From: Hydrocarboniphaga sp965279055
Lineage (GTDB): Bacteria > Pseudomonadota > Gammaproteobacteria > Nevskiales > Nevskiaceae
Assembly (NCBI RefSeq): GCF_965279055.1
Contig: NZ_OZ257125.1
Coordinates: 1,426,001-1,490,000 of the forward strand
Length of the DNA: 64,000 bases
Reading direction: 5' to 3'
Position 1 is the first letter of the stretch. The number at the start of each line of letters is the position of its first letter. Position numbers and translations under genes: made by a program. The notes beneath the pieces were generated by a model. That model made no database searches. It saw nothing but the letters and a program-made list of their open reading frames with translations, and had not been told where the DNA came from. Positions 56,133 through 64,000 of the stretch are shown here, in pieces.

Positions 56133-58751
56133 ATGCAAGGGCAGAAAACAGCCGGTGAGGCGACGCAGACTCTGGCCGGACGCTGGGTGGCCCTGGTGCA
56201 GCGCCACGCCACCGGCGTGCTGCTGCTGGCCGCGCTGCTCGGCGCCGGCGTGGCCTGGTATGTCGCCGGGCACCTGAGCGTCGACACCAACACCGAGAAC
56301 ATGCTGTCGCCGCAGCTGCCCTGGCGCCAGGCCGAGCGCGCGCTGCTGGACCGCTTTCCGCAGATGGAGCGCACGCTGGCCGTGGTCATCGACGCGCCGA
56401 CCGCCGAGGCCGCCGATGTCGCACAGCGCGCGCTGGTCGAGCGGCTGCGCCGGCGCAGCGATCTGTACCGGAGCGTGTTCGCGGCCGAAACCGAGGTCTA
56501 TTTCCGCGAAAACGGCCTGCTGTATCTGTCGACCGATGCGCTCGACGCGCTGTCGCAGCAGCTCAACCTGGCGCAGCCTTTTCTGGCGACGCTGGGCCGC
56601 GATCCTAGCCTGCGCGGCCTCGCCGGGCTGCTGATTCCGGCCTTGCAGCATCCCGAGTCCGTGCCGTTCGACCTGAGCCCGGCGTACACCGCGCTGGCCG
56701 ACGGTGTCGGCGCCGCGATCGACGGCCGCAATCTGACCAGCTCCCTGCAAAGCCTGATGGGCGGCGGTGGGAGCGATGCCGCGGCGACGCTGCAGCCGGG
56801 CAAGCGCCGCTTCATCGCGCTCGATCCGGTGCTCGACTTCGCTCAGATGACGCCGGCCGCCGCGCCGATCGGCTATGCACGCGAGCAGATTGCGGCGCTG
56901 CAGGCGAGCGATCCGCAGATGAGCGAGGTGAGCGTGCGCCTGACCGGCTCGGTTGCGCTCGAACACGAGGAACTGCTCAGCGCTTTCGGCGGCACCGGCG
57001 TCGCGCTGATCGCGGCGATGCTGCTGGTCGCGGTGCTGCTGTGGCTGGCGCTGCGTTCGCCCTGGCTGGTGATCGCCGCGGTGCTGACGCTGATCTACGG
57101 CCTGCTGCTGACCGCCGGTTTCGCGGCGCTCGCGGTCGGCCATCTGAACCTGATTTCGATCGCTTTCGGCCTGCTCTATGTGGGCCTGGGCATCGATTAC
57201 GCGCTGTACCTGTGCATGCAGTATCGCGAACTGCGCGCGCAGGGCCTGCGCGGCGACGAGGCGCTGACGCGCGCCGCCGGCGAAGTCGGCGGCTTCATGT
57301 TGGTGTGCGCGCTGACCACATCGATCGGCTTCTTCGCGTTCATTCCGACCCGTTTTGCCGGCATCGGCGAACTCGGCCTGATCGCCGGCGTCGGCATGTT
57401 CGTCAGCTTCGCGGTGAGCCTGACGGTGCTGCCGGCGCTGATCGCGCGGCTGCCGCAGCGGATCAAGGCGCCGCCGCTCGCAACCGGTTCCGCGCTGATG
57501 GCGCGCGTGCTCGACTGGCCGTATCACTACGCCAAATCGATCCGCATCGCGGCGGTCGTGCTCGGCGTCGGCGCCGTCGCGCTGGCGACGCAGGCGCGCT
57601 TCGACACCGATCCGCTGAACCTGCGTGATCCGCATTCGGAATCGGTCGCCACCTTCCGCGATCTGCTTGGCGACCCCTCGCAGCCGCCGTTGACCTTGTC
57701 GGTGCTGGCCGCCGATGCGGCGCAGGCCAAAGCGGTGTCGGAAAAGCTCACCAAACTGCCGGAAGTCTCGCGTGCTTTCAGTATTCTCGATCTGGTGCCG
57801 GCCGATCAGGACGACAAGCTGGCGATCATCGACGATCTGAATTTGAGCCTGAATCTGCCGCAAGCAGCGAGCGCCGCGCAGGCGACGCCGCCCGAGGAAG
57901 CCGCGGCGGCGCAGGCGCTGGCTGCTGCGCTCGCAGCGAACGCGTCGCCGGCTGCGGCAAAACTGAAATCGCAGCTGCTGCGCTTCACCGAGGCCGCGCA
58001 GACCAGGGACGCCGATGCGATCGTCGCGCGTCTGCACGCCAATTTGTTCGGCGCGCTGCCGGCGCAGCTGGCGCAACTGCGCGAATCGCTGAAGGCGCAT
58101 GCGGTCGGCGAAGCCGAGCTGCCGGCCGAGCTGCGCAGCCGCTATCGCAGCGCCGACGGTACCTATCGCGTCGAAATCTGGCCGCGCGAATCGCTGGCCT
58201 CGCCGCTGGCGATGGCGCGTTTCGTCGATGCGGTACGCGCGGTCGAACCCGGCGCGGTCGGTCCGCCGGTGGGTTTTCTCGAAGCCGGGCGCACCGTGGT
58301 CGACGCGTTCCGCCAGGCGTTCGCCTATGCGGTGATTGCCGTGCTCGTGCTGCTGATGCTGTTGCTGCGCAGCGTTGCCGACACCTTGCGCGTGGTGCTG
58401 CCGCTGCTGCTGGCCGGCGCGTTCACGGTCGCGGCGATGGTGCTGCTGAAGCAGCCGTTCAACTTCGCCAACGTGATCGCGCTGCCGCTGGTGCTCGGCG
58501 TCGGAGTCGACTACGGCGTGTACCTGGCGCAACGCGGCCGCGCCGCGCCGGCCGGCGCCAACCTGCTGCGGACCAGCACCGCGCGCGCCGTCTGGTACGG
58601 CGCGCTGATCACGATCGCGAACTTCGGCAACCTGATGCTGGCGCCGCATCCCGGCATGGCCAGCATGGGGCTGCTGCTGACGCTGGGGTTGTGCATGACC
58701 TTGCTATGCACGCTGGTGCTGCTGCCGGGGCTGTTGCGCCAGCGGGCCTGA
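56133..58751 (+). CDS. HpnN-like MMPL-family lipid transporter
   Basis: The product is 872 residues with 12 membrane helices in the RND/MMPL layout. The first periplasmic loop begins LSVDTNTENMLSPQLPWRQA, the known start of HpnN. The GLLYVGLGIDYALYL and VLGVGVDYGVYLAQRG segments in TM4 and TM10 carry the acidic residues of the proton relay. HpnN moves hopanoids to the outer membrane. No squalene-hopene cyclase gene is in the window, so the lipid may be another. The ATG at 56133 follows agagg; an ATG at 56100 is possible. Confidence 0.9.
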   Translation: MQGQKTAGEATQTLAGRWVALVQRHATGVLLLAALLGAGVAWYVAGHLSVDTNTENMLSPQLPWRQAERALLDRFPQMERTLAVVIDAPTAEAADVAQRALVERLRRRSDLYRSVFAAETEVYFRENGLLYLSTDALDALSQQLNLAQPFLATLGRDPSLRGLAGLLIPALQHPESVPFDLSPAYTALADGVGAAIDGRNLTSSLQSLMGGGGSDAAATLQPGKRRFIALDPVLDFAQMTPAAAPIGYAREQIAALQASDPQMSEVSVRLTGSVALEHEELLSAFGGTGVALIAAMLLVAVLLWLALRSPWLVIAAVLTLIYGLLLTAGFAALAVGHLNLISIAFGLLYVGLGIDYALYLCMQYRELRAQGLRGDEALTRAAGEVGGFMLVCALTTSIGFFAFIPTRFAGIGELGLIAGVGMFVSFAVSLTVLPALIARLPQRIKAPPLATGSALMARVLDWPYHYAKSIRIAAVVLGVGAVALATQARFDTDPLNLRDPHSESVATFRDLLGDPSQPPLTLSVLAADAAQAKAVSEKLTKLPEVSRAFSILDLVPADQDDKLAIIDDLNLSLNLPQAASAAQATPPEEAAAAQALAAALAANASPAAAKLKSQLLRFTEAAQTRDADAIVARLHANLFGALPAQLAQLRESLKAHAVGEAELPAELRSRYRSADGTYRVEIWPRESLASPLAMARFVDAVRAVEPGAVGPPVGFLEAGRTVVDAFRQAFAYAVIAVLVLLMLLLRSVADTLRVVLPLLLAGAFTVAAMVLLKQPFNFANVIALPLVLGVGVDYGVYLAQRGRAAPAGANLLRTSTARAVWYGALITIANFGNLMLAPHPGMASMGLLLTLGLCMTLLCTLVLLPGLLRQRA

Positions 58752-58808
58752 GTCGCGGGCAAGCCCGCTCCTACATCAGCGCTTTGTAGGAGCGGGCTTG
58801 CCCGCGAC
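58752..58808. repeat. Perfect inverted repeat, family B
   Basis: Arms at 58752-58775 and 58785-58808 repeat the sequence seen at 13927-13985 (core gcgggcaagcccgctcctac) with a different loop. It sits between convergent genes and may end both transcripts. Confidence 0.9.
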
Positions 58809-58816
58809 CGCTGCGG

Positions 58817-60082
58817 CTACGGCCCGTAGCGCCGCGCGTAAATCCCGCGACCGCTGCCGTCCAGGCCGTCGACCTGCCAGGCCGCGATCATGCGGCCGCT
58901 GGCGTCGATCGCGATGGCCGGCTGCAGGATCGCGTTGCTGGTGGTCGCACCGTCGGCGCGCAAGGTCGCGCCGGCCGCGCCGCTGCTGCTGTAGCGACGC
59001 AGATACAGGCCGTCGGAATGCGCGGCCACCGCGACCTGGCCACTGGCCGCCATCGCGATGGCCGGCTTGCGCTTGAGCCTGGCGCCGTCGACGGTGATCG
59101 GCGCACCCAGCGCCGTGCCGTTGACGTCGTAGCGCCGCAGCGCGACACCGGGCGTACTCCAGTCGCTGCTGGTGTTGGTCTGCCAGGCCAGCGCGAATGC
59201 GCCGCTGGGCGCGACCGCGACCACCGGGCGATCGACGGTGATGCCGGTGGTGCTGGCGTCGACCTGAAAGCCCAGACCCAGTGGCTTGCCGTCGGCGCCG
59301 TAGCGGCGCGCGTAAATGCCGAGAAACTGGCCGAGGCTGCTGGTCGCGGTGAGGTAACCCGGCTGCGCGTCGGAGTTCCAGGCGACGACGAAGCCGCCCT
59401 GGTTGTCGATGCCGACGCCCGGCACGCGCAGGTTGACGAGGAAGCTGTTCTGCACCTGGATCGGCGCTTCCTTGGGCGTACCGTCGGCATTGTAGCGCTG
59501 CGCGATGATGTAGCCCGGCACGATGTTGGTCGCCACCGGCAGGCTCCTGCCGCGCTCCGGCCAGACCACGATGAACTCGCCACTGGGTGCGATCGCGACC
59601 GCGGTTAGTGCGTAGATGTCGCGCTCGCCGGCGTTGACGCGGATCGGCGCGCCGCGCGCACTGCCGTCGGCGCCATAGCGCTGCACGAAAACGCCGGTGG
59701 TGGCCGCCACATGCGTGGCGCTGTTCCAGGCGACGACGAAGTCGCCGCTGGCATTCATCGCCACCGCCGCATTGGTCTGGCGCTCGGCGGTGTCGCTGTT
59801 GACGCGAAATTCGCCGCCGACTTTGACTCCGGCCGACGAATACAGCTGCGCGTAGATGTCGTTGAGATCGCCGTTACCGCTGTCGCTTTCCCAGACGACG
59901 ACGAAGCGGCCGTCGGCCGCGGCCGCCACGGCCGGCGCGCTCTGGTTGCCCTGCGTCGTGGTGTTGACGCGGAACTCCGGCGCCAGAGCGCTTTGCGCGG
60001 CGGCGAGCCCGGGCAAGGCCGCGGCGCCGAACAGGCAGGCGAGGGCGGCGGCCGTCTTGATCGGCTTGAGGATCGGTTTCAT
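58817..60082 (-). CDS. Secreted seven-repeat beta-propeller-like protein
   Basis: The product is 421 residues with a signal peptide (LACLFGAAALPGLAAA). Seven repeats of about 50-55 residues follow, each with a Gly-x-aromatic/Val-x-Val-Ala-Trp core: GRFVVVWES, GDFVVAWNSA, GEFIVVWPER, GGFVVAWNSD, GAFALAWQTN, GQVAVAAHSD and GRMIAAWQVD. Most units also carry a YARRYGADG-like turn. This count suggests one seven-bladed propeller. No enzyme motif is visible. The ATG at 60082 follows gaggag. It is 11 bases downstream of the esterase gene. Confidence 0.78.
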   Translation of the reverse strand: MKPILKPIKTAAALACLFGAAALPGLAAAQSALAPEFRVNTTTQGNQSAPAVAAAADGRFVVVWESDSGNGDLNDIYAQLYSSAGVKVGGEFRVNSDTAERQTNAAVAMNASGDFVVAWNSATHVAATTGVFVQRYGADGSARGAPIRVNAGERDIYALTAVAIAPSGEFIVVWPERGRSLPVATNIVPGYIIAQRYNADGTPKEAPIQVQNSFLVNLRVPGVGIDNQGGFVVAWNSDAQPGYLTATSSLGQFLGIYARRYGADGKPLGLGFQVDASTTGITVDRPVVAVAPSGAFALAWQTNTSSDWSTPGVALRRYDVNGTALGAPITVDGARLKRKPAIAMAASGQVAVAAHSDGLYLRRYSSSGAAGATLRADGATTSNAILQPAIAIDASGRMIAAWQVDGLDGSGRGIYARRYGP

Positions 60083-60093
60083 CGCAGCGCTCC

Positions 60094-60990
60094 TCAAGGA
60101 CGCGAGAACTGGCTGAGAAAAGCCCAGATCACGTCGGTGGCGTTGAAGTCCTGGGCGGTGATGCCCAGACCCAGCGTGTAGCGGGTCGAGCCCGGCCAGG
60201 TGTGGCCGCCGCCGGTGACCACGTACTGCTCCACGGCCGCGCCATTGGCGCAGCCGCGCCAGGTGCGCGCCATCGTCGAGGTGCCGTCATCGATGCTGTC
60301 GGCGATCGCGCTGTCGGTGTAGGCCTCGGTGCAGCCGTCGATGCGACGCCACATCGCCACGGTGTCGGCGACCGAGCGCTTCAGCAGGTTGCCGTTGAAT
60401 GGAACGATGGGATCGGCGACGCCGTTGATGTAGAGCGCCGGCGTGCCGATGGCTGGCAGGCAGCTGCGGTAGTCGAACTGCTCGATGGTCGTCGCCACCA
60501 CGCCGATCGCGGCGACGCGGCCGGGCTGCAGGCAGGCGAAGTGCTGCGCCATCTGGCCGCCATTGGAATAGCCGGCCATGTAGATGCGCTTGGGGTCGAT
60601 CGGATATTTCGCCAGCGCGTCGTCGAGCACCGCGTTGAGGAACTTGACGTCGTCGACGGTCTTGAACGAGCCGGCGCCGTAATTCCATTTGCCCTGCACG
60701 CCTTCGGGCAGGATCACCCAGGCGCCGGCGTCGCGCGCGATCCTGGCGAAGTTGGTCAGGTCGGCCATGTCCTCGGGCGTGCCGTGCAGGTAATGCAGCA
60801 GCACGACCACCGGCGCCTTGGTGGCGCTGGCGGCGGTGGGCTTGAAGTACAGCACCTGGCGATTGCGCAGGTCCGAATAGACCGTGGTGCTGAAGCTGCT
60901 GGTCTTTTCAACCTGTTGGACGTCGTGCGCCTGCGCGATCGCGCAGGCGCCCAGCAGCACGCTGGCTGCGGCACTACGGAGATTTTTCAT
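60094..60990 (-). CDS. PHB-depolymerase/LpqC-like secreted esterase
   Basis: The product is 298 residues. A signal peptide (AAASVLLGACAIAQA) is followed by an alpha/beta hydrolase domain of the CE1/LpqC type: VVLLHYLHGTPEDMADL for the oxyanion region, the nucleophile Ser142 in AGYSNGGQM, and GGGHTWPG with the catalytic histidine. ALYINGVADPIVPF supplies the acid. It may hydrolyse polyhydroxyalkanoates, feruloyl esters or other extracellular esters. The ATG at 60990 has gggag eight bases upstream. It is the first gene of a unit with the propeller protein. Confidence 0.85.
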   Translation of the reverse strand: MKNLRSAAASVLLGACAIAQAHDVQQVEKTSSFSTTVYSDLRNRQVLYFKPTAASATKAPVVVLLHYLHGTPEDMADLTNFARIARDAGAWVILPEGVQGKWNYGAGSFKTVDDVKFLNAVLDDALAKYPIDPKRIYMAGYSNGGQMAQHFACLQPGRVAAIGVVATTIEQFDYRSCLPAIGTPALYINGVADPIVPFNGNLLKRSVADTVAMWRRIDGCTEAYTDSAIADSIDDGTSTMARTWRGCANGAAVEQYVVTGGGHTWPGSTRYTLGLGITAQDFNATDVIWAFLSQFSRP

Positions 60991-61070
60991 CCCCTCGTCT
61001 CCCTGTCTGTCCGGGGTGTCCCGGTGCGGTGATTCTGCCTCAGGCTTGGAGGAAATCGCGAATGTCGCAC

Positions 61071-61099
61071 TGTCATTTCCGCGAATGCGGGAATCCAGT
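61071..61099. repeat. Single arm of family E repeat
   Basis: gtcatttccgcgaatgcggg and the following aatccag match one arm of the pair at 18493-18563. It lies between the esterase gene and the ABC permease gene. Confidence 0.75.
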
Positions 61100-61162
61100 A
61101 CGGCGAGCGCTGCTGTGGTATCCCCGAATTGCCGCCACCGCGCAGGGCTTGAAGCGCGCGTT

Positions 61163-61966
61163 TCAGGCCACGCTTTCGGCGCTGTACCGCGCCAGCAGGC
61201 CGCTGCGGATCGCCTGCTGGAACACGCGCGTGAACAGCCAGCAGGCGAGCGCGATCTGCAGCAGCGCCAGCGCCAGGCCGCCGCCGAGTTCGACGGTCGA
61301 CACACCTTGCCCGGCGACGACGCCGCGCATGCCCTCGAACACATACGATGGCGGCAAGGTACGGCCGATCGCCTGCATCCAGGTCGGCAAGGTCGACAGC
61401 GGATAGAACACGCCGGCGAACGGCGACAGCAGCGCCGGGATCGGCCACACCAGCCACTCCGACGCCGGCCCGAGCCGCAGCACCATCGCGCAGGCAAAAA
61501 TGCCGAGCGCGATGCCGAACAGGAACAGCACCAGCATGAACGGAATCAGCAGCAGGCCGTAGCGCGCGAAGTCCAGGCCGAAAAAGCCGGTCGCCAGCGC
61601 CAGCATCACGATCAGGCCGAGAATGCTGGCGAGCACGCTGGTCAGCACCAGGCCGCCGAGATAGGCGCGCACCGACAGCGGCGAGGCAAACAGGTTGAGG
61701 AAATTGCGCGACCACACGTCTTCCAGAAACGCGGTGGTCACGCCCTGCATCACGCGCGAGAAAAAATCCCACAGCAGCACCGCGCCGAGCATCGTTGCGA
61801 CGAAGTCCGGGCCGCCGTGGCTGACGCTGCTCAGGTAGCGGCTGATGAAGCCCCACAGCACGATGTCGACCGCGACCCAGGCGAAGATCGGCAGCACGCG
61901 CGTCGGACTGCCGCGCATCAGATAAAACTGGCGCAGCGCGATGGCGTAGAGCGCGCGCAGGCTCAT
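61163..61966 (-). CDS. ABC-2 type transporter permease
   Basis: The product is 267 residues with about six membrane helices. Landmarks are LRQFYLMRGSPTRVLPIFAW at the start and the ABC-2 signature region PALLSPFAGVFYPLSTLPTWMQ (as family pattern PFAGVFYPLSTLP). It should form a homodimeric channel with the ATPase encoded just upstream, whose stop overlaps its start by four bases (ATGA). Substrate is not known. Relatives such as YadH serve drug or polymer export. Confidence 0.87.
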   Translation of the reverse strand: MSLRALYAIALRQFYLMRGSPTRVLPIFAWVAVDIVLWGFISRYLSSVSHGGPDFVATMLGAVLLWDFFSRVMQGVTTAFLEDVWSRNFLNLFASPLSVRAYLGGLVLTSVLASILGLIVMLALATGFFGLDFARYGLLLIPFMLVLFLFGIALGIFACAMVLRLGPASEWLVWPIPALLSPFAGVFYPLSTLPTWMQAIGRTLPPSYVFEGMRGVVAGQGVSTVELGGGLALALLQIALACWLFTRVFQQAIRSGLLARYSAESVA

Positions 61967-62736
61967 CGCGAGGCCTCGGCGCCATTGGCCGGATCGCGCG
62001 CCAGACGCACGAACAGGTCTTCCAGTGAATCGGCATTGTGCGCCGCCGGCAGGCGGCGCGGATCGCCTTCGAGCAGCACGCGGCCATGCGACATGATCAG
62101 CACGCGGTCGCAGACTTCTTCGACCTCGACCATGTTGTGCGATGTCCACAGGATGCCGCCGCCGTCGTCCTTGGCGATGCGCCGGATCTGCTCGCGGATG
62201 TCGCGCGCGGTGGACGGATCGAGCGATGCGGTCGGCTCGTCGAGCAATAGCAGCTTCGGCCGGTTCAGCAGCGCTTTCGCCAGGCAGACGCGGGTCTGCT
62301 CGCCGCTGGACAGCAGGCCGCAACGGGTGTCGCGAAAGTTCAGCAGATCGAACTGCTGCAGCAGCGCGTCGATGCGCGGCTGCAGCGGCTGCACCTGGTA
62401 GATCAGCCCGAAGATGCGCAGGTTCTGCTCGACGGTCAGGTTGCCCGGCAGCGGCGCATAGACCGCGGCGAAGTTGGTCGAGGCCAGCGCCGTCTTGCGC
62501 GCGCGCGACACGTCATGGCCGTCGATCAGGATCTGCCCGGCGCTGGGCTCGAGCACGCCGAGCACCATGTTGATCGTCGTCGTCTTGCCGGCGCCGTTGG
62601 GGCCGAGCAGGCCGACGATCTCGCCGGGCGCGACGTCGAAGCGGATGGCGTGCACGGCGTGCTTGTCGCCGTAGCGTTTGCACACGTCGCGCACGGTCAA
62701 CACCGGAGCGCGCGTCGGTTCGGGGGCAGGGCTCAT
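61963..62736 (-). CDS. ABC transporter ATP-binding protein
   Basis: The product is 257 residues, one nucleotide-binding domain. Walker A is GPNGAGKTT, the signature reads LSSGEQTR, Walker B is LLLLDEPTASLDP and the switch histidine is in WTSHNM. The signature differs from the usual LSGGQ but is acceptable for this subfamily. It drives the permease gene just downstream. The ATG at 62736 is used because earlier codons give an Arg-rich leader without a domain match. Confidence 0.93.
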   Translation of the reverse strand: MSPAPEPTRAPVLTVRDVCKRYGDKHAVHAIRFDVAPGEIVGLLGPNGAGKTTTINMVLGVLEPSAGQILIDGHDVSRARKTALASTNFAAVYAPLPGNLTVEQNLRIFGLIYQVQPLQPRIDALLQQFDLLNFRDTRCGLLSSGEQTRVCLAKALLNRPKLLLLDEPTASLDPSTARDIREQIRRIAKDDGGGILWTSHNMVEVEEVCDRVLIMSHGRVLLEGDPRRLPAAHNADSLEDLFVRLARDPANGAEASR

Positions 62737-62849
62737 AAGCCGCCGATCTTGCCACGCGCGGGTGAATGCTCGCCTGCCGGGACAGGGCCGCGGCTGGCGT
62801 AGAATCCGCGTCCCGTCCATTTCGCAACCGGCTGCCCTTCGTGCCGCAG

Positions 62850-63242
62850 ATGTCCTTCGTCAACCGGCTGCTGACCGTCGCCGTGATCCTCACCTTCGCC
62901 GCGCAGATCGGCGGCACGCTGCTGTGGGCCGGTTATGCGCGGCAGTGGCTGCCTCTGCACGTGGTGCTCGGCGCGGCGCTGGTGCTGGCGCTGTGGACCA
63001 GCTGCGCGCTGGCGATGCGCGCCGGCGCGCCGAGGTATCGCGTGATCTTTGCGGTGTTCTGGGGCTTCGTCGTGATCGCGCTCGGCTGCTTTCAGTACGG
63101 CCAGGTGCCGGGCGCGCGCCATCCGCTGCTGCGCGGCCTGCATCTGGCGGCGGGCTTTGCCGCGCTGATGCAGGTGCGTTATCTGGTCTCGTGCATCCGC
63201 GAGTCGATCGGCGTTACAAGCCCATCGAATAAAGTTCGATAG
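62850..63242 (+). CDS. Small membrane protein, four helices
   Basis: The product is 130 residues. Four hydrophobic segments cover most of the chain (LLTVAVILTFAAQIGGTLLW, LHVVLGAALVLALWTSCAL, VIFAVFWGFVVIALGCF and LRGLHLAAGFAALMQVRYL). No conserved motif names it. A GTG at 62841 is an equally possible start. Its end overlaps the convergent acetyltransferase gene by 29 bases, which is unusual, so the last residues may be non-functional. Confidence 0.65.
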   Translation: MSFVNRLLTVAVILTFAAQIGGTLLWAGYARQWLPLHVVLGAALVLALWTSCALAMRAGAPRYRVIFAVFWGFVVIALGCFQYGQVPGARHPLLRGLHLAAGFAALMQVRYLVSCIRESIGVTSPSNKVR

Positions 63243-63723
63243 GCGCATCGCCCGGCGTCAGGCTGATGCTGTTTTCGCGCTGCATGCCGAGCTTGCGCAG
63301 CACGGCGATCGACGCCTGGTTGTCCGGCTGGGTGATCGCCAGCAGGCGCTTCAGGCCGAACAGGTTCCTGCCCTGGTCGATGACCGCGCGCGCCGCTTCC
63401 GGGATGTAGCCCTGGCCGAAATGGGCCGGCAGCAGCGCGAAGCCGATGTCGACCTCGGGCAGCGTGTCGCGCTTGATCAGGCCGCACATGCCGATCGCGG
63501 CCGCATCTTCGCGCCGCTCGACGCAGTACAGGCCGAAGCCGTGGCGACGATAGCTTTCCATCGGCCCGCTGCGCAGGTAGGCACGGGCATCGTCGAGCGT
63601 GCGCACGTTCTTGTCGCCGATGTAACGCAGCCAGCTCGGCTCGTTGACCAGGCCGAGAATGAAGCCGGCGTCGTCCTCATCGAGCTGACGCAGGCGCAGC
63701 CGCGTCGTCAGTAGCGGCATCAT
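63214..63723 (-). CDS. GNAT-family N-acetyltransferase (RimJ/RimL-like)
   Basis: The product is 169 residues. The N-terminus TTRLRLRQLDEDDAGFILGL and the acetyl-CoA region LLPAHFGQGYIPEAARAVID, with the Q/R-x-x-G-x-G/A-like pattern relaxed, followed by NQASIAVLRKLGMQRE, mark a RimJ/RimL-type acetyltransferase. Such enzymes acetylate protein N-termini or small amines. The start overlaps the upstream TPR gene stop by four bases. The 3' end overlaps the convergent small membrane-protein gene. Confidence 0.85.
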   Translation of the reverse strand: MMPLLTTRLRLRQLDEDDAGFILGLVNEPSWLRYIGDKNVRTLDDARAYLRSGPMESYRRHGFGLYCVERREDAAAIGMCGLIKRDTLPEVDIGFALLPAHFGQGYIPEAARAVIDQGRNLFGLKRLLAITQPDNQASIAVLRKLGMQRENSISLTPGDAPIELYSMGL

Positions 63724-64000
63724 GACGGCAACTCGCGCCGCGCCATCGCGACCCAGTGCTGGTTGATGCGGTTGTAGTGACTGCCGGCGACGCGGCTTTC
63801 GTCGACGATTTTCTGGAACAGCTCGCGCGCGGCATCAGGCTGGCCGCTGGCCTTGAGCAGCGTCGCCAGCCGGCAGGTCGGCTCCGGGCCGGGAAAATAG
63901 CCGCGCAGCGCCTCGTACTCATGGATCGCTGCGTCGGTGTTGCCGAGTTCGTGCTGGCTGCGCGCATAGATCAGATGCGCGTCGGCGCTGCGCAGCTGCG
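63720..64000 (-). CDS. Tetratricopeptide-repeat protein, C-terminal part (partial)
   Basis: About 93 codons are visible and the 5' part lies beyond the window. The translated end contains SADAHLIYARSQHELGNTDA, YEALRGYFPGPEPTCRLATL and GQPDAARELFQKIVDESR, which is the helix-turn-helix pattern of two TPR units. The chain ends in VAMARRELPS. The rest of the domain plan cannot be told from here. The stop overlaps the acetyltransferase start (ATGA), so the two genes form an operon. Confidence 0.7.
   Translation of the reverse strand, partial: QLRSADAHLIYARSQHELGNTDAAIHEYEALRGYFPGPEPTCRLATLLKASGQPDAARELFQKIVDESRVAGSHYNRINQHWVAMARRELPS

Noticed and set aside
56055..58649. 864-codon open frame on the minus strand
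   Set aside because: It is antisense to the HpnN-like transporter and shows Gln/Arg-rich shadow composition.
55424..58751. Hopanoid biosynthesis cluster
   Set aside because: Only hpnM- and hpnN-like genes are present. No squalene-hopene cyclase or squalene synthase gene occurs in the window.

Overview
The window is a GC-rich chromosomal segment with GC-ending codons, frequent 4-bp gene overlaps and many palindromic intergenic repeats. The gene content fits a free-living aerobic gammaproteobacterium of the Xanthomonadales/Nevskiales kind: two TonB-dependent receptors, PqiABC, SelO, HpnM/HpnN-like lipid transport, an NAD-type isocitrate dehydrogenase and assimilatory APS reductase. The lineage is inferred from gene content only. 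I see no rRNA, tRNA, CRISPR array, insertion sequence or prophage.

Layout. 0-5.8 kb: end of an ABC transporter, APS reductase, Hsp15, an MFS drug exporter, truncated hemoglobin, PBP4-type carboxypeptidase and phosphoglycolate phosphatase. 5.8-9.4 kb: PqiA (as two genes), PqiB and PqiC, an envelope lipid-transport operon. 9.5-28 kb: a mosaic of single genes (M3 peptidase, cyclophilin, isocitrate dehydrogenase, transglutaminase, N-formylglutamate amidohydrolase, zinc peptidase, SerA, DinB, BON protein, patatin, SDR, GST, peroxiredoxin-glutaredoxin fusion, pore-less voltage-sensor protein, gamma-glutamyltransferase).

28.1-45.1 kb is the most interesting part: thirteen consecutive plus-strand genes. 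They are an MbnP-like copper protein with its MauG/MbnH-like di-heme partner, a small membrane protein, a heavy-metal RND pump, a 937-residue exported protein that I read as a greatly enlarged SBP56/methanethiol-oxidase relative, a parvulin, an ankyrin lipoprotein, two RND adaptors, a TonB receptor, two half-size YeeE/YedE (PmpA/PmpB-like) transporters and an ETHE1-type persulfide dioxygenase. Together they suggest a copper-dependent periplasmic thiol-oxidation pathway joined to sulfide disposal. That reading is inference.

45.2-64 kb: a KaiC-like ATPase with a response regulator, a ParD/ParE-type toxin-antitoxin pair with an operator palindrome, a beta-lactamase-fold lipoprotein, a protein with three winged-helix-like modules, SelO, NDH-2, a TonB receptor overlapping an HpnM/MlaC-like gene with a divergent HpnN-like MMPL transporter, a seven-repeat secreted protein with a PHB-depolymerase-like esterase, an ABC-2 exporter, a small membrane protein, a GNAT acetyltransferase and a cut-off TPR gene.

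At least five families of short palindromic (REP-like) repeats occur throughout. Unusually, several copies lie inside genes. They supply N-terminal residues of exported proteins (both RND adaptors and the 29.9-kb protein), an internal loop of the RND pump, and the stop codons of pqiC and the SDR gene.
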